Positions 8,129 through 19,392 of a DNA stretch of 64,000 nucleotides are shown piece by piece. The stretch comes from Geodermatophilus poikilotrophus. GTDB taxonomy: Bacteria > Actinomycetota > Actinomycetes > Mycobacteriales > Geodermatophilaceae. The notes under the pieces were generated by a model that made no database searches, had not been told where the DNA came from, and was given only the letters and a program-made list of their open reading frames with translations. Positions within the stretch are counted from its first letter, which is position 1, and the number at the start of each line of letters is the position of its first letter. The DNA lies in NCBI RefSeq assembly GCF_900111455.1, contig NZ_FOIE01000001.1:694376-758375 (forward strand), in the 5' to 3' direction. A program made the position numbers and the translations under genes.

Positions 8129-9039
8129 GCCCGGCGCGGCACCGGCACGGTCATCAGGTCCGCCGCCACCACCAGGTCGCCGTCGAACACCTCCGCCGCC
8201 TCGTCCCGGAAGCGGGACGGGTCGGGGTAGCGCTGCGAGAAGTGGGTGAGCACCAGCCGCCGCACCCCGCACTCGGCGGCCACCGTCGCCGCCTGCCGCG
8301 CGGTCAGGTGCCCGTACTCACGGGCCAGCGCGGCGTCCTCCTCGAGGAACGTCGACTCGATGACGAGCAGATCGGCCCCGTCGGCCAGCGCGGGGACCGC
8401 GTCGCACAGCCGGGTGTCCATCACGAAGGCCACCCGCTGCCCCGGCCGGTGGGCGCTCACCTCCTCCAGCCGCACGGTCCGCCCGCCGACGTCCAGCGAC
8501 CCCGCCCGCTGCAGCCGACCGACGTCCGGCCCGGCCACCCCGGCCCGGGCCAGCGCCTCGGGGAGCATCCGGCGGCCGTCGGGCTCGACCAGCCGGTAGC
8601 CGAACGCCTCGACGAGGTGGTCCAGCCGCCGGGCCTCCAACGTCCACGACGGCCCCGCGGCCACCGGCCCGTCGACGGCCAGCGGCTCCTCGCGCAGGTC
8701 GAGGACGTCGTGGAACACCGACGCGGCGCGCAGCCGGCCGAAGTACTCCCGCCCGGATGCCGGGAAGTGCGCGGACACCGGGTGCGCGACCCGGTCCAGC
8801 GACATCCGCTGCACCACGCCCGGCACGCCCAGGCAGTGGTCGCCGTGGAAGTGGGAGATGCACAGGTGGGTGACCGCGCTGCTCGGCACGCCGGCGAGCA
8901 GCAGCTGCCGCTGGGTGCCCTCACCCGGGTCGAACAGGAACCCCTCGCCGTCCCAGCGCAGCAGGTAGCCGTTGTGGTTGCGGGTGCGGGTGGGCGCCTG
9001 GCTGGCGGTGCCGAGGACGACGAGCTCGCGCACGGCCAC
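8125..9039 (-). CDS. rnz: Ribonuclease Z (metallo-beta-lactamase fold)
   Basis: 304 aa, GTG start eight bases after the stop of the upstream gene. RNase Z cuts the 3' trailer from tRNA precursors. The zinc-binding HFHGDH (residues 63-68), the later histidine in [17 protein letters not shown], the ESTF motif and LTHFSQRY near the C-terminus all fit the family, as does the N-terminal [19 protein letters not shown]. It forms an operon with the gamma-carbonic-anhydrase-like gene. Its stop overlaps by four bases the stop of the convergent 542-aa gene. Confidence 0.94.
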   Translation of the reverse strand: MAVRELVVLGTASQAPTRTRNHNGYLLRWDGEGFLFDPGEGTQRQLLLAGVPSSAVTHLCISHFHGDHCLGVPGVVQRMSLDRVAHPVSAHFPASGREYFGRLRAASVFHDVLDLREEPLAVDGPVAAGPSWTLEARRLDHLVEAFGYRLVEPDGRRMLPEALARAGVAGPDVGRLQRAGSLDVGGRTVRLEEVSAHRPGQRVAFVMDTRLCDAVPALADGADLLVIESTFLEEDAALAREYGHLTARQAATVAAECGVRRLVLTHFSQRYPDPSRFRDEAAEVFDGDLVVAADLMTVPVPRRA

Positions 9040-9046
9040 CGCCGGC

Positions 9047-9571
9047 TCAGCCGACCTGCTCGACGCCCGCCGCGTGCCGCCGGGCCAGCTCGCGGTAGAT
9101 CGCCGGGTTGCCGTCGACCCAGACCGCGGCCCCCTCGCTGAGCGGGCCCCGCACCGTCGCCGGGGCGCCGAGCGCCAGCACCCCGTCGGGGACCACCGCC
9201 CGCGGCGGCACCAGGCTGTGCGCGCCGACGAGCGCCCGGGTGCCGATGCGGGCGCCGTCCTGCACGGTGCTGCCGTTGCCGATCAGCGCCTCGGCGCCCA
9301 CCACCGCGCCGTGGACGACGCACTGGTGGCCGACGGTCGCGCCCGGCCCGATCTCGGTCTCCGGGTCCGCGCCACCGTGCAGCACCGAGTTGTCCTGCAC
9401 GTTGGCGCCGGCCCGCACGACGATGCGGCCGAAGTCCGCGCGCAGCACCGCGCCGTACCAGACCGACGCCCCGGCCTCGACGACGACGTCGCCCACGAGC
9501 GTGGCGGTCGGGGCGATCCACGCCTCCGGGGAGACGGAGGGGGCACGGCCTTCGAAGGAGAACAGCGGCAC
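9047..9571 (-). CDS. Gamma-carbonic-anhydrase family, left-handed beta-helix protein
   Basis: 174 aa from GTG at 9571, with TACGCT six bases upstream (leaderless). Hexapeptide repeats (V/I-G/A-x-x-x) run from about residue 20 to 140. The three zinc-ligand histidines of the family are in place: H65 (NSVLHGG), H82 and H87 ([10 protein letters not shown]). Relatives include Cam, YrdA, PaaY and CaiE; some hydrate CO2, others act on CoA thioesters or have no known activity. It forms an operon with RNase Z. Carbonic anhydrase activity is possible but not shown. Confidence 0.9.
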   Translation of the reverse strand: MPLFSFEGRAPSVSPEAWIAPTATLVGDVVVEAGASVWYGAVLRADFGRIVVRAGANVQDNSVLHGGADPETEIGPGATVGHQCVVHGAVVGAEALIGNGSTVQDGARIGTRALVGAHSLVPPRAVVPDGVLALGAPATVRGPLSEGAAVWVDGNPAIYRELARRHAAGVEQVG

Positions 9572-9662
9572 GGGCGGAGCGTAGGGGCCGGTCCAGCCCC
9601 TCCCTCCCGGGTGTGGTCCGCGTTACGTTCGGCGTCCGTCGCCCGACCCTGCTGGAGGACCC

Positions 9663-10838
9663 ATGGACCGGCTCCGCTTCGGCACCTTCCTCGCTCCCTT
9701 CCACCCCGCCGGGGAGAACCCCACGCTGGCCCTGCAGCGGGACCTGGAGCTGGTCGAGCACCTGGACCGGCTCGGGTACGACGAGGCCTGGATCGGCGAG
9801 CACCACTCCGCGGGCACCGAGATCATCGCCTCGCCGGAGATCTTCATCGCCGCCGCGGCGGAGCGGACCAAGCACATCAAGCTCGGCACCGGCGTCACCT
9901 CGATCGCCTACCACAACCCGCTGTGGGTGGCCGAGCGCATGGTGCTGCTCGACCACCTCACGCGGGGCCGGGCGATGCTCGGCTGCGGCCCCGGCTCGCT
10001 GCCCACCGACTCGATGATGCTGGGCCTCAACCCGACCGACACCCGCGAGCTGCTCGAGGTCGACCTCGACATCATCATGCGGCTGCTGCGCGGTGAGACG
10101 GTGACGCAGAAGACCCGTACGCACGACCTGGTCAACGCCCGCCTGCACCTGCGCCCCTACACCCAGCCGCGCTTCGAGGTCGCCGTCGCCGCGGTCGCCT
10201 CCCCCACCGGACCGCGGATGGCCGGGCGGCACGGCATCGGGCTGCTCTCCATCGGCGCCACGCTCACCAAGGAGGGCTTCGACGCCCTGGCCCACCACTG
10301 GAACGTCGTCCAGGAGCGCGCCGAGCACTTCGGTCAGACGGTGTCCCGCCGCGACTGGCGGCTGGTCGGGCTCATGCACGTCGCCGAGACCCGCGAGCAG
10401 GCCTACGCCGACGTGCAGCACGGCATCGAGACCTGGTTCCGCTACTTCCAGAAGACGGCCGCCTTCCCGCAGATGGCCGTCGAGGGCGGCGACGCCAAGG
10501 AGATGATCGACTTCATCAACGAGGCCGGGATCGGGGCCATCGGCACGGTGGAGGACGCCCGCGCGCAGGTGCAGCGGCTGTGGGACCAGTCCGGCGGCTT
10601 CGGCTGCATGCTGCTGCTCGGCCACGAGTGGGCGAACCCGCAGGCCACCAAGCGCTCGTGGGAGCTCATCGCCCAGCACGTCGTGCCGCACTTCCAGGGC
10701 GGCGAGGTCTCCCACGCCCAGCAGACGCTGGACGCCAAGGAGTACGCGATGGGCAAGCGTGAGGACTACGCCGCCCAGCAGATGCAGGCCGTCGCCACGA
10801 TGACCGAGCGGTACGAGCAGGAGAAGGCCGGCGGCTGA
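9663..10838 (+). CDS. LLM-class flavin-dependent monooxygenase
   Basis: 391 aa, ATG behind GGAGG. Bacterial luciferase-like (TIM barrel) oxygenases use FMNH2 and O2. The start RFGTFLAPFHPAGENPTLAL and the segment GYDEAWIGEHHSAGTEIIASPE match the limonene-monooxygenase-like subgroup. GTGVTSIAYHNPLWVAERM and GRAMLGCGPGSLPTD form the flavin-binding side of the barrel. The C-terminal region ends in a charged helix. Substrate unknown. It needs a flavin reductase from elsewhere; none is adjacent. A strong hairpin follows the stop. Confidence 0.9.
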   Translation: MDRLRFGTFLAPFHPAGENPTLALQRDLELVEHLDRLGYDEAWIGEHHSAGTEIIASPEIFIAAAAERTKHIKLGTGVTSIAYHNPLWVAERMVLLDHLTRGRAMLGCGPGSLPTDSMMLGLNPTDTRELLEVDLDIIMRLLRGETVTQKTRTHDLVNARLHLRPYTQPRFEVAVAAVASPTGPRMAGRHGIGLLSIGATLTKEGFDALAHHWNVVQERAEHFGQTVSRRDWRLVGLMHVAETREQAYADVQHGIETWFRYFQKTAAFPQMAVEGGDAKEMIDFINEAGIGAIGTVEDARAQVQRLWDQSGGFGCMLLLGHEWANPQATKRSWELIAQHVVPHFQGGEVSHAQQTLDAKEYAMGKREDYAAQQMQAVATMTERYEQEKAGG

Positions 10839-10850
10839 CCTCCGCGGGCT

Positions 10851-10881
10851 GGCCGCCGCCCCGGTGGTCGGGGCGGCGGCC
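10851..10881 (+). terminator. Intrinsic-type hairpin after the monooxygenase gene
   Basis: Perfect 12-bp stem, GGCCGCCGCCCC and GGGGCGGCGGCC, around a 7-base loop, beginning 12 bases after the stop. No T-tract follows, which is usual for actinobacterial hairpins. Confidence 0.7.
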
Positions 10882-10889
10882 GGCCGCTG

Positions 10890-11081
10890 TCACCGCAGCG
10901 GGAAGGAGTGGTGCTCGTGCGCGACGCGCCACCGGCCGCCGTCGCGGCGCAGGCCGAGGGTGATCCGGAGCCGGTGCCCGGGGTGCTCGGCCGGCTCGGC
11001 CGCCGCCCACCGCAGCACCAGGTCGCGGACGACGGACCTGTCGTCGCTCATGCCGGTGGAGACCGCGGTCGGTGCGCCGGC
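10890..11081 (-). pseudogene. C-terminal remnant of a SnoaL-like/DUF4440 (NTF2-fold) protein
   Basis: A minus-strand frame open from 11081 to TGA at 10890 encodes only the end of an NTF2-fold protein: VSTGMSDDRSVVRD, RLRITLGLRRDGGRWRVAHE and HHSFPLR, which matches the last two strands of the SgcJ/EcaC-like and SnoaL-like families. The first two thirds of the domain are missing and an in-frame stop precedes the fragment at 11082-11084. An ATG at 11051 could allow a 53-aa product, but this cannot fold as the parent does. The lost part probably went when the adjacent TetR/MFS unit arrived or by deletion. Confidence 0.55.
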
Positions 11082-11137
11082 TCATCGGCGTGCCGATCGG
11101 TGTGGCCGAGGCGACACGTCCTGCACGGCGCGCAAAG

Positions 11138-11152
11138 TTGCACGGTCTGCAA
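11138..11152. promoter_or_regulatory. TetR operator candidate
   Basis: Perfect dyad TTGCA-CGGTC-TGCAA, 22 bases upstream of the TetR start. The left half also reads as a -35-like TTGCAC, so binding would block the promoter of the TetR/MFS pair. Confidence 0.6.
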
Positions 11153-11173
11153 GAAAAGGCCGACCATGGCCGA

Positions 11174-13418
<2,245 letters not shown>

Positions 13419-13567
13419 CCCCGCCGGCCGAGGGCGACCCCTGCGCGCCGAGCACCGGACCGGCCCGCCGAGTGGGCAGTTGCGGTCGCCGACGCGCACG
13501 GACACGCCGCGGCGGGCGACCCGGACTGCGCACCGGGCTCAGGGCCCGAGGTGCCGGCGGCGCCGGG

Positions 13568-14533
13568 TCAGCGGGCGACGGCGGCGATGGTGGCGGCCAG
13601 CGGCGTACCGACCGCCGGGGTGGCCGACGGGACGAGGTCGAGCGAGGCGAGCGCCCGGGCGGTGTCGACGAAGTCCCGGACCGGCTGGGCCTCCATGTCG
13701 TTGCGCCAGGCGATCGCGACCGGGGACGGCGGCAGCCCCGCCACCGGGACGAACGCCAGCCCGGGGCGGTCGTAGTAGCGCTGGGTGGAGGCCTGGGTGA
13801 AGGCGACACCCCGACGGGACAGGATCGCCTCGAAGCACTCGTCCACGCTGGCGACCTCGGCGCCGAGCCGGACCGTGTGCGGACCCCGGCTGTCGACGGC
13901 GAGCCAGAAGTCCCGCCAGTACTCCGGTGCCCGCCGGCCGACGAAGGGCTGGTCGACGACGTCCTCCACCGAGACGCGGTCGCGCGTGGCCAGGGGCGAC
14001 TCGCTCGAGGTCACCAGCACCCGCGGTTCGACGAACAGGGTCTCCATCGACAGCCAGCTCTGCACCAGGACCGGCGGGCGGATGAACGCCACGTCGACGC
14101 TGCCGGTGGACAGACCGACGTAGGGGTCGGCGAAGTCGTGCGAGCGCATCTCCAGCTGCACCCGGGGACAGCGGGCCTGGAACGCCGCCAGGATCCTGGG
14201 GGTGAGCTCCGCCGCGGCGTTGGCCTGGAAGCCGACGACCAGGCTCCCCCCGCCGCCGTCGGCGGCCGCCCGGCGGGTGGCGGCGGTCAGGCGCTCGACG
14301 CCGACCAGCAGGCGGTGCGCCTCCTCGAGCAGCACCACGCCGGCCGGGGTCAGCTCCACGCGCCGGCTCGTCCGTTCCAGCAGCTGCGCCCCGAGGGTGT
14401 GCTCGAGCTTGCGGATCTGCACGCTGAGCGAGGGTTGGCTGATGTGCAGTCGCGCCGCGGCCCGGCCGAAGTGGAGCTCCTCGGCGACAGCGACGAAGTA
14501 GCGGAGGACGCGGAGTTCAGGAGCGTCCGTCAC
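13568..14533 (-). CDS. LysR-family transcriptional regulator
   Basis: 321 aa, GTG start. The DNA-binding domain at residues 5-65 is typical (LRVLRYFVAVAEELHFGRAA, LHISQPSLSVQIRKLE, LGAQLLERTSRRVELTPAG), followed by the linker helix and a periplasmic-binding-like effector domain (about 95-300). It faces the SCP2-like/hydrolase operon across 166 bases. That region contains CCAAT (about 14569) and ATTGG (about 14603) as distant inverted half-sites. It probably activates those genes in response to their substrate. The effector is unknown; many such regulators control aromatic compound breakdown. Confidence 0.92.
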   Translation of the reverse strand: MTDAPELRVLRYFVAVAEELHFGRAAARLHISQPSLSVQIRKLEHTLGAQLLERTSRRVELTPAGVVLLEEAHRLLVGVERLTAATRRAAADGGGGSLVVGFQANAAAELTPRILAAFQARCPRVQLEMRSHDFADPYVGLSTGSVDVAFIRPPVLVQSWLSMETLFVEPRVLVTSSESPLATRDRVSVEDVVDQPFVGRRAPEYWRDFWLAVDSRGPHTVRLGAEVASVDECFEAILSRRGVAFTQASTQRYYDRPGLAFVPVAGLPPSPVAIAWRNDMEAQPVRDFVDTARALASLDLVPSATPAVGTPLAATIAAVAR

Positions 14534-14699
14534 GGACCCACCCTAGGAGCGGTGGCAGCCGTCACACCAATGCCCCTGGCCTATCGATCGGTGGCCGACA
14601 GGTATTGGACGTGAGCCGGATCACACGGATCTGATGGCACCGGCCGCCGGCACGACCCCGCGGCCCACACGTCCCACCTGCTCGGAGAGGAGCACGCCG

Positions 14700-15107
14700 A
14701 TGACCGCTGCGACCCGCGCGCCGTCCGCCCAGGCGTGGGCCGACGCGTTCGCCGAGGCCAGCAACACCGACCCGGAGATCCAGGCCCACGGCAAGTACTT
14801 CACCTGTTCGTACCTGCTCGACGCCACCGAGCGCAGCTACGTGGTGGAGGTGCAGTCCGGCCGGGTGGTGAACGTCGCGGTGGACCCCGGTCCGCTCGAC
14901 GTGGCCTACGACTTCGCCATCCGGGCCAGCGCGGAGACGTGGCGCGGTTTCGGCGAGCCCGTGCCGGCCCCCATGTACCACGGGATCTGGGCGGCCACGT
15001 TCCAGCGGGACATGCGCCTGGAGGGCAAGGTGCTCGTCCTCATGCAGAACCTGCGGTGCATCACCCGCCAGATCGAGCTGCTGCGCGTCGTCGGCGCCCC
15101 CGTCTGA
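14700..15107 (+). CDS. SCP2-like small protein in a LysR-controlled operon
   Basis: 135 aa from ATG at 14700 behind GGAGAGGAG; the upstream in-frame ATG at 14634 lacks a ribosome site. The segment SYVVEVQSGRVVNVAVDPGP, the tryptophan-containing SAETWRGFGEPVPAPMYHG and the end LEGKVLVLMQNLRCITRQIE suggest an SCP2 sterol-transfer-like fold, in which a hydrophobic tunnel binds lipids or other hydrophobic ligands. It lies 14 bases upstream of the alpha/beta hydrolase, so a carrier or accessory role for that enzyme's substrate is likely. Family assignment is moderate. Confidence 0.72.
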   Translation: MTAATRAPSAQAWADAFAEASNTDPEIQAHGKYFTCSYLLDATERSYVVEVQSGRVVNVAVDPGPLDVAYDFAIRASAETWRGFGEPVPAPMYHGIWAATFQRDMRLEGKVLVLMQNLRCITRQIELLRVVGAPV

Positions 15108-15121
15108 GGAGGAAGACAGCC

Positions 15122-15982
15122 ATGAGCAGGATCTCCCCCGTCACCGGCCACTACGTGACGCTCGAGGTCGACGGCCTCGAGTACAAGGTCTTCTACCTCG
15201 AGAACGGCACCGGCCAGCCGCTGGTCTGCCAGCACACCGCCGGCTGCCACAACCACCAGTGGCGCGGCCTGCTGGAGGACGACGAGATCACCGCGGACTA
15301 CCGCGTCATCGCCTACGACCTGCCCCGCCACGGCAAGTCGGACCCGCCGGAGAACGCCGAGTGGTGGAAGGAGGAGTACAAGCTCACCGCCGACCACTAC
15401 GTCAACTTCATCGTCGCCCTCTGCGACGCGCTGGAGCTCGAGGACCCGATCTTCATGGGCTCCTCGTTCGGCGGGAACGTCGCGTTGCAGCTGGCCCTCC
15501 GCCACCCGGACCGGTTCGCCGGAGTCCTCTCGGTCGAGGGGGCCGACTACTCCCCGGGCTTCTACCTCGACTGGTGGCAGCACCCGCACGCCAACGCCGC
15601 ACAGGTGTGCGCGAGCGGGGTCTGGGACCTGATGGCGCCGCAGTCCCCCGAGGCCGACCGATGGAAGACCTGGTTCTACTACTCGCAGGGGTCCGAGGCG
15701 TTCAAGGGCGACCTGCACTTCTACTCGGTGGACCACGACCTGCGGGGCCGGCTCGGCGAGATCGACGGCGACCGCTGCCCGGTGGTCATGCTCACCGGGG
15801 AGTACGACTACCTCACGACGCCCGAGGACAGCGCCCGCACGGCGGGCGAGATCAAGAACGGCGCGTTCATCGCCATGCCCGAGATCGGGCACTTCCCGAT
15901 GAGCGAGAACCACGCCACCTTCCGCCGCTACCTCCTCCAGGGACTCCAGGCGCTGCAGGACGTGAAAGCGAAGTCCGGCTGA
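15122..15982 (+). CDS. Alpha/beta-fold hydrolase
   Basis: 286 aa, ATG behind GAGGAGGAAG. The catalytic triad can be read: nucleophile S115 in MGSSFGGN, an aspartate in the LTGEYDYLTTP segment and histidine in EIGHFPMSEN. The N-terminal QHTAGCHNHQWRGLL supplies the HTAG-type oxyanion motif, and AYDLPRHGKSDPP is family-typical. Closest in style to hydrolases that cleave esters or C-C bonds in aromatic or lipid degradation. It is the second gene of the LysR-linked operon and is followed by a perfect 15-bp hairpin. Substrate unknown. Confidence 0.9.
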   Translation: MSRISPVTGHYVTLEVDGLEYKVFYLENGTGQPLVCQHTAGCHNHQWRGLLEDDEITADYRVIAYDLPRHGKSDPPENAEWWKEEYKLTADHYVNFIVALCDALELEDPIFMGSSFGGNVALQLALRHPDRFAGVLSVEGADYSPGFYLDWWQHPHANAAQVCASGVWDLMAPQSPEADRWKTWFYYSQGSEAFKGDLHFYSVDHDLRGRLGEIDGDRCPVVMLTGEYDYLTTPEDSARTAGEIKNGAFIAMPEIGHFPMSENHATFRRYLLQGLQALQDVKAKSG

Positions 15983-15989
15983 TCCCCCC

Positions 15990-16023
15990 TGAGCCGGTGG
16001 GCAGTCACCTGCCCACCGGCTCA
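15990..16023 (+). terminator. Strong hairpin ending the hydrolase operon
   Basis: Perfect 15-bp stem (TGAGCCGGTGGGCAG with its complement) around the loop TCAC, beginning eight bases after the hydrolase stop. No T-tract. Confidence 0.8.
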
Positions 16024-16210
16024 GGAGCCTGGTGCTCCGCCGCACCGAGCCGGGCGCGCGGTGGCGCGGCCGGTGACCGTCGTGCGGTCATCGGCCGCTC
16101 AGCGGGTGCGGGAACCACCACGACCGCACACTCCCGCGGCCGGACCCGCTCCCAGCCGTCGTCCAGGCTGCTCGCAGGACCGTGCCGGGCCGGCCGGGCA
16201 CCGTGGGGTC

Positions 16211-16663
16211 ATGGCCGCCGACCACCGCGGAGGACTGGACGCCGCCCTGCTGCTCGCCGCTCTCGCGGTGGCGTGGCTGACCCTCACCCCGGCCGGGGGC
16301 GCCGGCTGGGTGTGGGGTGCCCCGCTCACCGAGCTGCGCTGGTACGCGACCGGGCTGGGCTCGGAGGCGACGGTGCTGCAGCTCGTCGGCAACCTGGCGC
16401 TGCTGGTCCCGCTCGCCGTCCTGGCGGTGCTGCGCCGGCCACGGCTGGGCACCCCGACGCGGCTGGCCGCGCTCGCGGTCGCCGCCGGCGCCGGCATCGA
16501 GCTGCTGCAGTGGGCCCTGCCGCTGGGCCGCGTGGTCTCCCCGGTCGACGCCGCGCTCAACGCCGCCGGCGCGCTGGCGGCCGGGCTGGTGGTCGCGCTG
16601 GCCACCGGCCGGTCGAGTCAGGGGCGGATCGCCCGGCTCGGCGGAGGGCCCGCCCTGCGGTGA
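16211..16663 (+). CDS. VanZ-family membrane protein
   Basis: 150 aa from ATG at 16211. Four hydrophobic segments (about 11-25, 52-70, 82-96, 115-135) flank the VanZ-family signatures: a conserved LQLVGNLALLVPLAVL block and the acidic ELLQWALPLGRVVSPVDAAL loop, which corresponds to the E-x-x-Q...R-x-x-x-x-x-D pattern. VanZ-like proteins affect teicoplanin or lipoglycopeptide resistance in enterococci; actinobacterial homologues have no settled role. The upstream 228 bases hold the terminator of the previous operon and no gene. The next 248 bases contain small GC hairpins (for example CCCCGC-GT-GCGGGG at 16693) and no gene. Confidence 0.85.
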   Translation: MAADHRGGLDAALLLAALAVAWLTLTPAGGAGWVWGAPLTELRWYATGLGSEATVLQLVGNLALLVPLAVLAVLRRPRLGTPTRLAALAVAAGAGIELLQWALPLGRVVSPVDAALNAAGALAAGLVVALATGRSSQGRIARLGGGPALR

Positions 16664-16911
16664 GGGGACCGTCGCTGCTCGACGTGAGGCGGCCCCGCGT
16701 GCGGGGTGCTCCACGCGCGAGGCCTGACCCACGGCCGCCCCCGGGCGCGGTCAGCGGGCTGGGACGAGCCCAGCACACCCACGGGCGGAACGCCTGCTGA
16801 GCGCCTCCGGCCGCCTCGACCCGGGTGCTCCGCAGTGGGTCGTTCAGGGACACGGAGCGGGCCCGCGGCACCGGGCGGGGCCACCGGTCTCCCCGGCCGA
16901 GCCGACGCGGC

Positions 16912-17598
16912 TCAGCGCCAGCGGTACTCCAGCTCCGGGCGGCCCGCGCCGCCGTAGCGCGGCGCCCGATCGACCAGCCCGGTGTCGGCGAGGTACTCCA
17001 GGTAGCGCCGGGCGGTGATCCGCGAGGCACCGATCAGCTCCGCGGTCTCCGCGGCCGACAGCCCCTCGCCGGCGGAGCGGACGGCGGCGACGACGGCGTC
17101 GAGGGTCTCCCGGCCCATCCCCTTGGGCAGCGGCGCCGGGCGGGTGGACCGCACACCGCCGAGCACGCGGTCGACGTCGTCCTGCCCGGCGGCGTCCCCA
17201 CCGGCGTGCAGCCGCTCGCGGTACTCGGCGTAGGCGGCCAGGCGGTCGCGCAGCGCCGGGTAGGTGAACGGCTTGAGCAGGTAGCCGACGACGCCGTGCG
17301 CGGCGGCGGCCCGCACCGTGGCCAGCTCGCGGGCGGAGGTGACGGCGAGGACGTCGACCTGCGCGCCGGCGCCGCGGATCCGCCGGCACAGGTCGATGCC
17401 GTGCCCGTCGGGCAGGTTCATGTCCAGCAGCACCAGGTCGACCGGCTGCCGGGCCAGCGCGTCGAGGGCCGCGGCCCCGGTGCCGGCGACCGCCGCGGTG
17501 GTGAAGCCCGGCGTCCGGTCGACGTACGCGCGGTGGGCCTCGGCGGCGACCGGCTCGTCCTCCACGACCAGCACCCGGATCGCGGGGACCCGGGTCAC
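16912..17598 (-). CDS. Response regulator, CitB/DcuR family
   Basis: 228 aa from GTG at 17598, overlapping the kinase stop as GTGA. The receiver domain has the acidic pocket E13-D14 (VVEDEP), phospho-acceptor D59 (LVLLDMNLPDGHG), the T/S in LAVTSAR and K in GYLLKPF. A linker leads to a C-terminal helix-turn-helix (LSAAETAELIGASRITARRYLEYLADTG). This architecture is that of DcuR/DpiA/CitB regulators of C4-dicarboxylate or citrate uptake. It would bind the dyads at 19268-19299 and switch on dctA. Confidence 0.92.
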   Translation of the reverse strand: MTRVPAIRVLVVEDEPVAAEAHRAYVDRTPGFTTAAVAGTGAAALDALARQPVDLVLLDMNLPDGHGIDLCRRIRGAGAQVDVLAVTSARELATVRAAAAHGVVGYLLKPFTYPALRDRLAAYAEYRERLHAGGDAAGQDDVDRVLGGVRSTRPAPLPKGMGRETLDAVVAAVRSAGEGLSAAETAELIGASRITARRYLEYLADTGLVDRAPRYGGAGRPELEYRWR

Positions 17599-19223
17599 CG
17601 GGACACCGCCGGCACCCCGACGGGCAGCGTGACGGTGAACAGCGCACCGGGGCCGGGCCGCACAGTCAGCGTGCCGCCGTGCCGGGCCACGGCCTGGGCG
17701 GCCAGCGCCAGCCCCAGCCCGCGACCGAGGCCGGTGGGCGCAGCGGTCGTCTCCTTGGTGCTCCAGCCGCGCTCGAACAGCCGCGGCACGTCCTCCTCCC
17801 GCACCCCGGGGCCGGTGTCCTCGACCCGGATCTCCAGCCGCCCGCCGTCGACCTCCGCGGCGAACTGCACCTCCCGCGGCGGCTCGCCGGCCAGCGCCGC
17901 GTCGATGGCGTTGTCGAGCAGGTTGCCGACGATCGTCACCAGGTCGCCGCCGGGGATGCCGGTGTCGCCCACCGCCGTCGCCGGGTCCACCTCCAGCAGC
18001 ACGCCGCGCTCGTGCGCGGTGGCGGCCTTGCCCAGCAGCAGCGCGGACAGCACCGGGTCGCCGACGGCGTCGACCACCCGGTCGGTGAGCTGCTGGGCCG
18101 AGGCCAGCTGGGCGGTCGCGAAGTCGATCGCCTCCTGGGTGCGGCCGAGCTCGACCAGCGACACGGTCGTGTGCAGCCGGTTGGCCGCCTCGTGCGCCTG
18201 GGCGCGCAGCGACTCGGCGAAGGAGCGCACGCTGTCCAGCTCGCCGGTCAGCGCCTGCAGCTCGGTGTGGTCGCGCAGGGTCACCACGGCGCCGGCCGAG
18301 CGACCCTCCGGCCGCGGCGGGGCCTGGTTGACCACCAGCACGCGGGTGCCGGTCACGTGCACCTCGTCGACGGCGGTGCGCTGCTGGGCGAGCGCCGCGG
18401 TCAGCTCCGGCGGCAGGCCCAGCTCGCCGACGTGCCGGCCGGTGGGGTCGTCGGCCAGCCCGAGCAGCCGCCGCGCCTCGTCGTTGACCAGCTGCACCCG
18501 CTGCCCGTCGTCCACCAGGAGCAGCCCCTCCCGGACCGCGTGCAGGACGGCGTGGTGGTAGTCGACCATCCGCGCCAGCTGCGCCGGGGACAGCCCGTGG
18601 GTCTGCCGCCGCAGCCGCCGGGACAGCGCCCAGCTGCCCAGCCCGCCGACGGCGAGGGTCGCGGCCGCCGTCCCGACGATGCCGGGGACGGCGGCGGCGA
18701 GGTCCTCCCCGATGACCTCGACGGTGACGCCGGCGGAGACCACGGCCACCACGTCGCCGTCGACGTCGACGACCGGGCCGGTCGCGCGCACCGACGGGCC
18801 GAGGGTGCCGGTGTAGGTCTCGGTGAACGTCTCCCCGTCCAGGGCCGGCGCGATGCTGCCGAGGAACGGCCGGCCGATCTCGCCGGGGTCGGGGTGGGTG
18901 TACCGGGTCCGGTCGGGGGCCAGGACGGTGATGAACGACGTCCCGGTGTCGGCGCGGACCGCCTCGACGTAGGGCTGCAGGACCGCGGTCGGATCGGGGC
19001 CGGTCACCGCGTCGACGACCAGCGGTGAGTCGGCGATGCTCTCCACGATCGCCGTCGTCTCCTCCTCGGCGGCGGCCCGGACCGCCTGGCGCGCGTCGAG
19101 GTAGGCCACCGCCATGGCCGTCAGGACGACCACCGCCATGACCAGCGCCTGGAGCAGCAGCAACCGCCGGGCCAGGCTGGCGTCTCCCCGACGGCGGTGA
19201 CCGAGGAAGGCAGCGAGCGTCAC
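17595..19223 (-). CDS. Sensor histidine kinase, CitA/DcuS family
   Basis: 542 aa from GTG at 19223 (CACACT box seven bases upstream). Order of parts: N-terminal membrane helix (about 24-40), an extracytoplasmic PDC/PAS sensor (about 45-180), second membrane helix (about 183-203), a cytoplasmic PAS domain (about 220-320), the SpoOB-type dimerisation helix with H344 in LRAQAHEAANRLHT, and the ATPase domain with N box NLLDNAIDAAL, DTGPGV, and GLGLALAAQAV. This layout fits kinases that sense citrate, malate, fumarate or succinate. It forms an operon with the response regulator and faces dctA. Confidence 0.92.
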   Translation of the reverse strand: MTLAAFLGHRRRGDASLARRLLLLQALVMAVVVLTAMAVAYLDARQAVRAAAEEETTAIVESIADSPLVVDAVTGPDPTAVLQPYVEAVRADTGTSFITVLAPDRTRYTHPDPGEIGRPFLGSIAPALDGETFTETYTGTLGPSVRATGPVVDVDGDVVAVVSAGVTVEVIGEDLAAAVPGIVGTAAATLAVGGLGSWALSRRLRRQTHGLSPAQLARMVDYHHAVLHAVREGLLLVDDGQRVQLVNDEARRLLGLADDPTGRHVGELGLPPELTAALAQQRTAVDEVHVTGTRVLVVNQAPPRPEGRSAGAVVTLRDHTELQALTGELDSVRSFAESLRAQAHEAANRLHTTVSLVELGRTQEAIDFATAQLASAQQLTDRVVDAVGDPVLSALLLGKAATAHERGVLLEVDPATAVGDTGIPGGDLVTIVGNLLDNAIDAALAGEPPREVQFAAEVDGGRLEIRVEDTGPGVREEDVPRLFERGWSTKETTAAPTGLGRGLGLALAAQAVARHGGTLTVRPGPGALFTVTLPVGVPAVSR

Positions 19224-19267
19224 GCCCGCGAGTGTGCCCGGGAGCGATCCACGCCGGGTCCCGCGTG

Positions 19268-19299
19268 CACGCAATGAACGAATGCGTGACCCTGGTCAC
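19268..19299. promoter_or_regulatory. Two overlapping dyads upstream of dctA, response-regulator site candidate
   Basis: CACGCA (19268-19273) pairs with TGCGTG (19283-19288), and GTGACC-CT-GGTCAC (19286-19299) is a perfect palindrome. Both lie between the divergent kinase and dctA, the position expected for the CitB-like regulator. Confidence 0.5.
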
Positions 19300-19392
19300 C
19301 GGGCACCGCACTGTGATGTACGCCGCCCCCGCGGACACACGCACGGCACACCCCGCAGGCCTCCCGCCGCGGGCCTACCCCCAGGAGCAGTC

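Noticed and set aside
5951-8272. A 773-codon open frame on the minus strand
   Set aside because: Only its last 170 codons (Mug) look like a protein; the rest is an antisense shadow of the 542-aa plus-strand gene, kept open by high GC.
14569-14607. CCAAT...ATTGG inverted repeat as the LysR operator
   Set aside because: The half-sites are 29 bases apart and no T-N11-A core is clear, so it is mentioned with the LysR gene but not called as a site.
16664-16911. Several small GC hairpins between the VanZ-like gene and the response regulator
   Set aside because: Short stems such as CCCCGC-GT-GCGGGG are expected by chance at this GC content and have no clear position relative to stops.
16912-19344. 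An 810-codon minus frame spanning two genes
   Set aside because: It contains the real response regulator at its end, but the upstream part is an arginine/glycine-rich wrong-frame reading of the histidine kinase.
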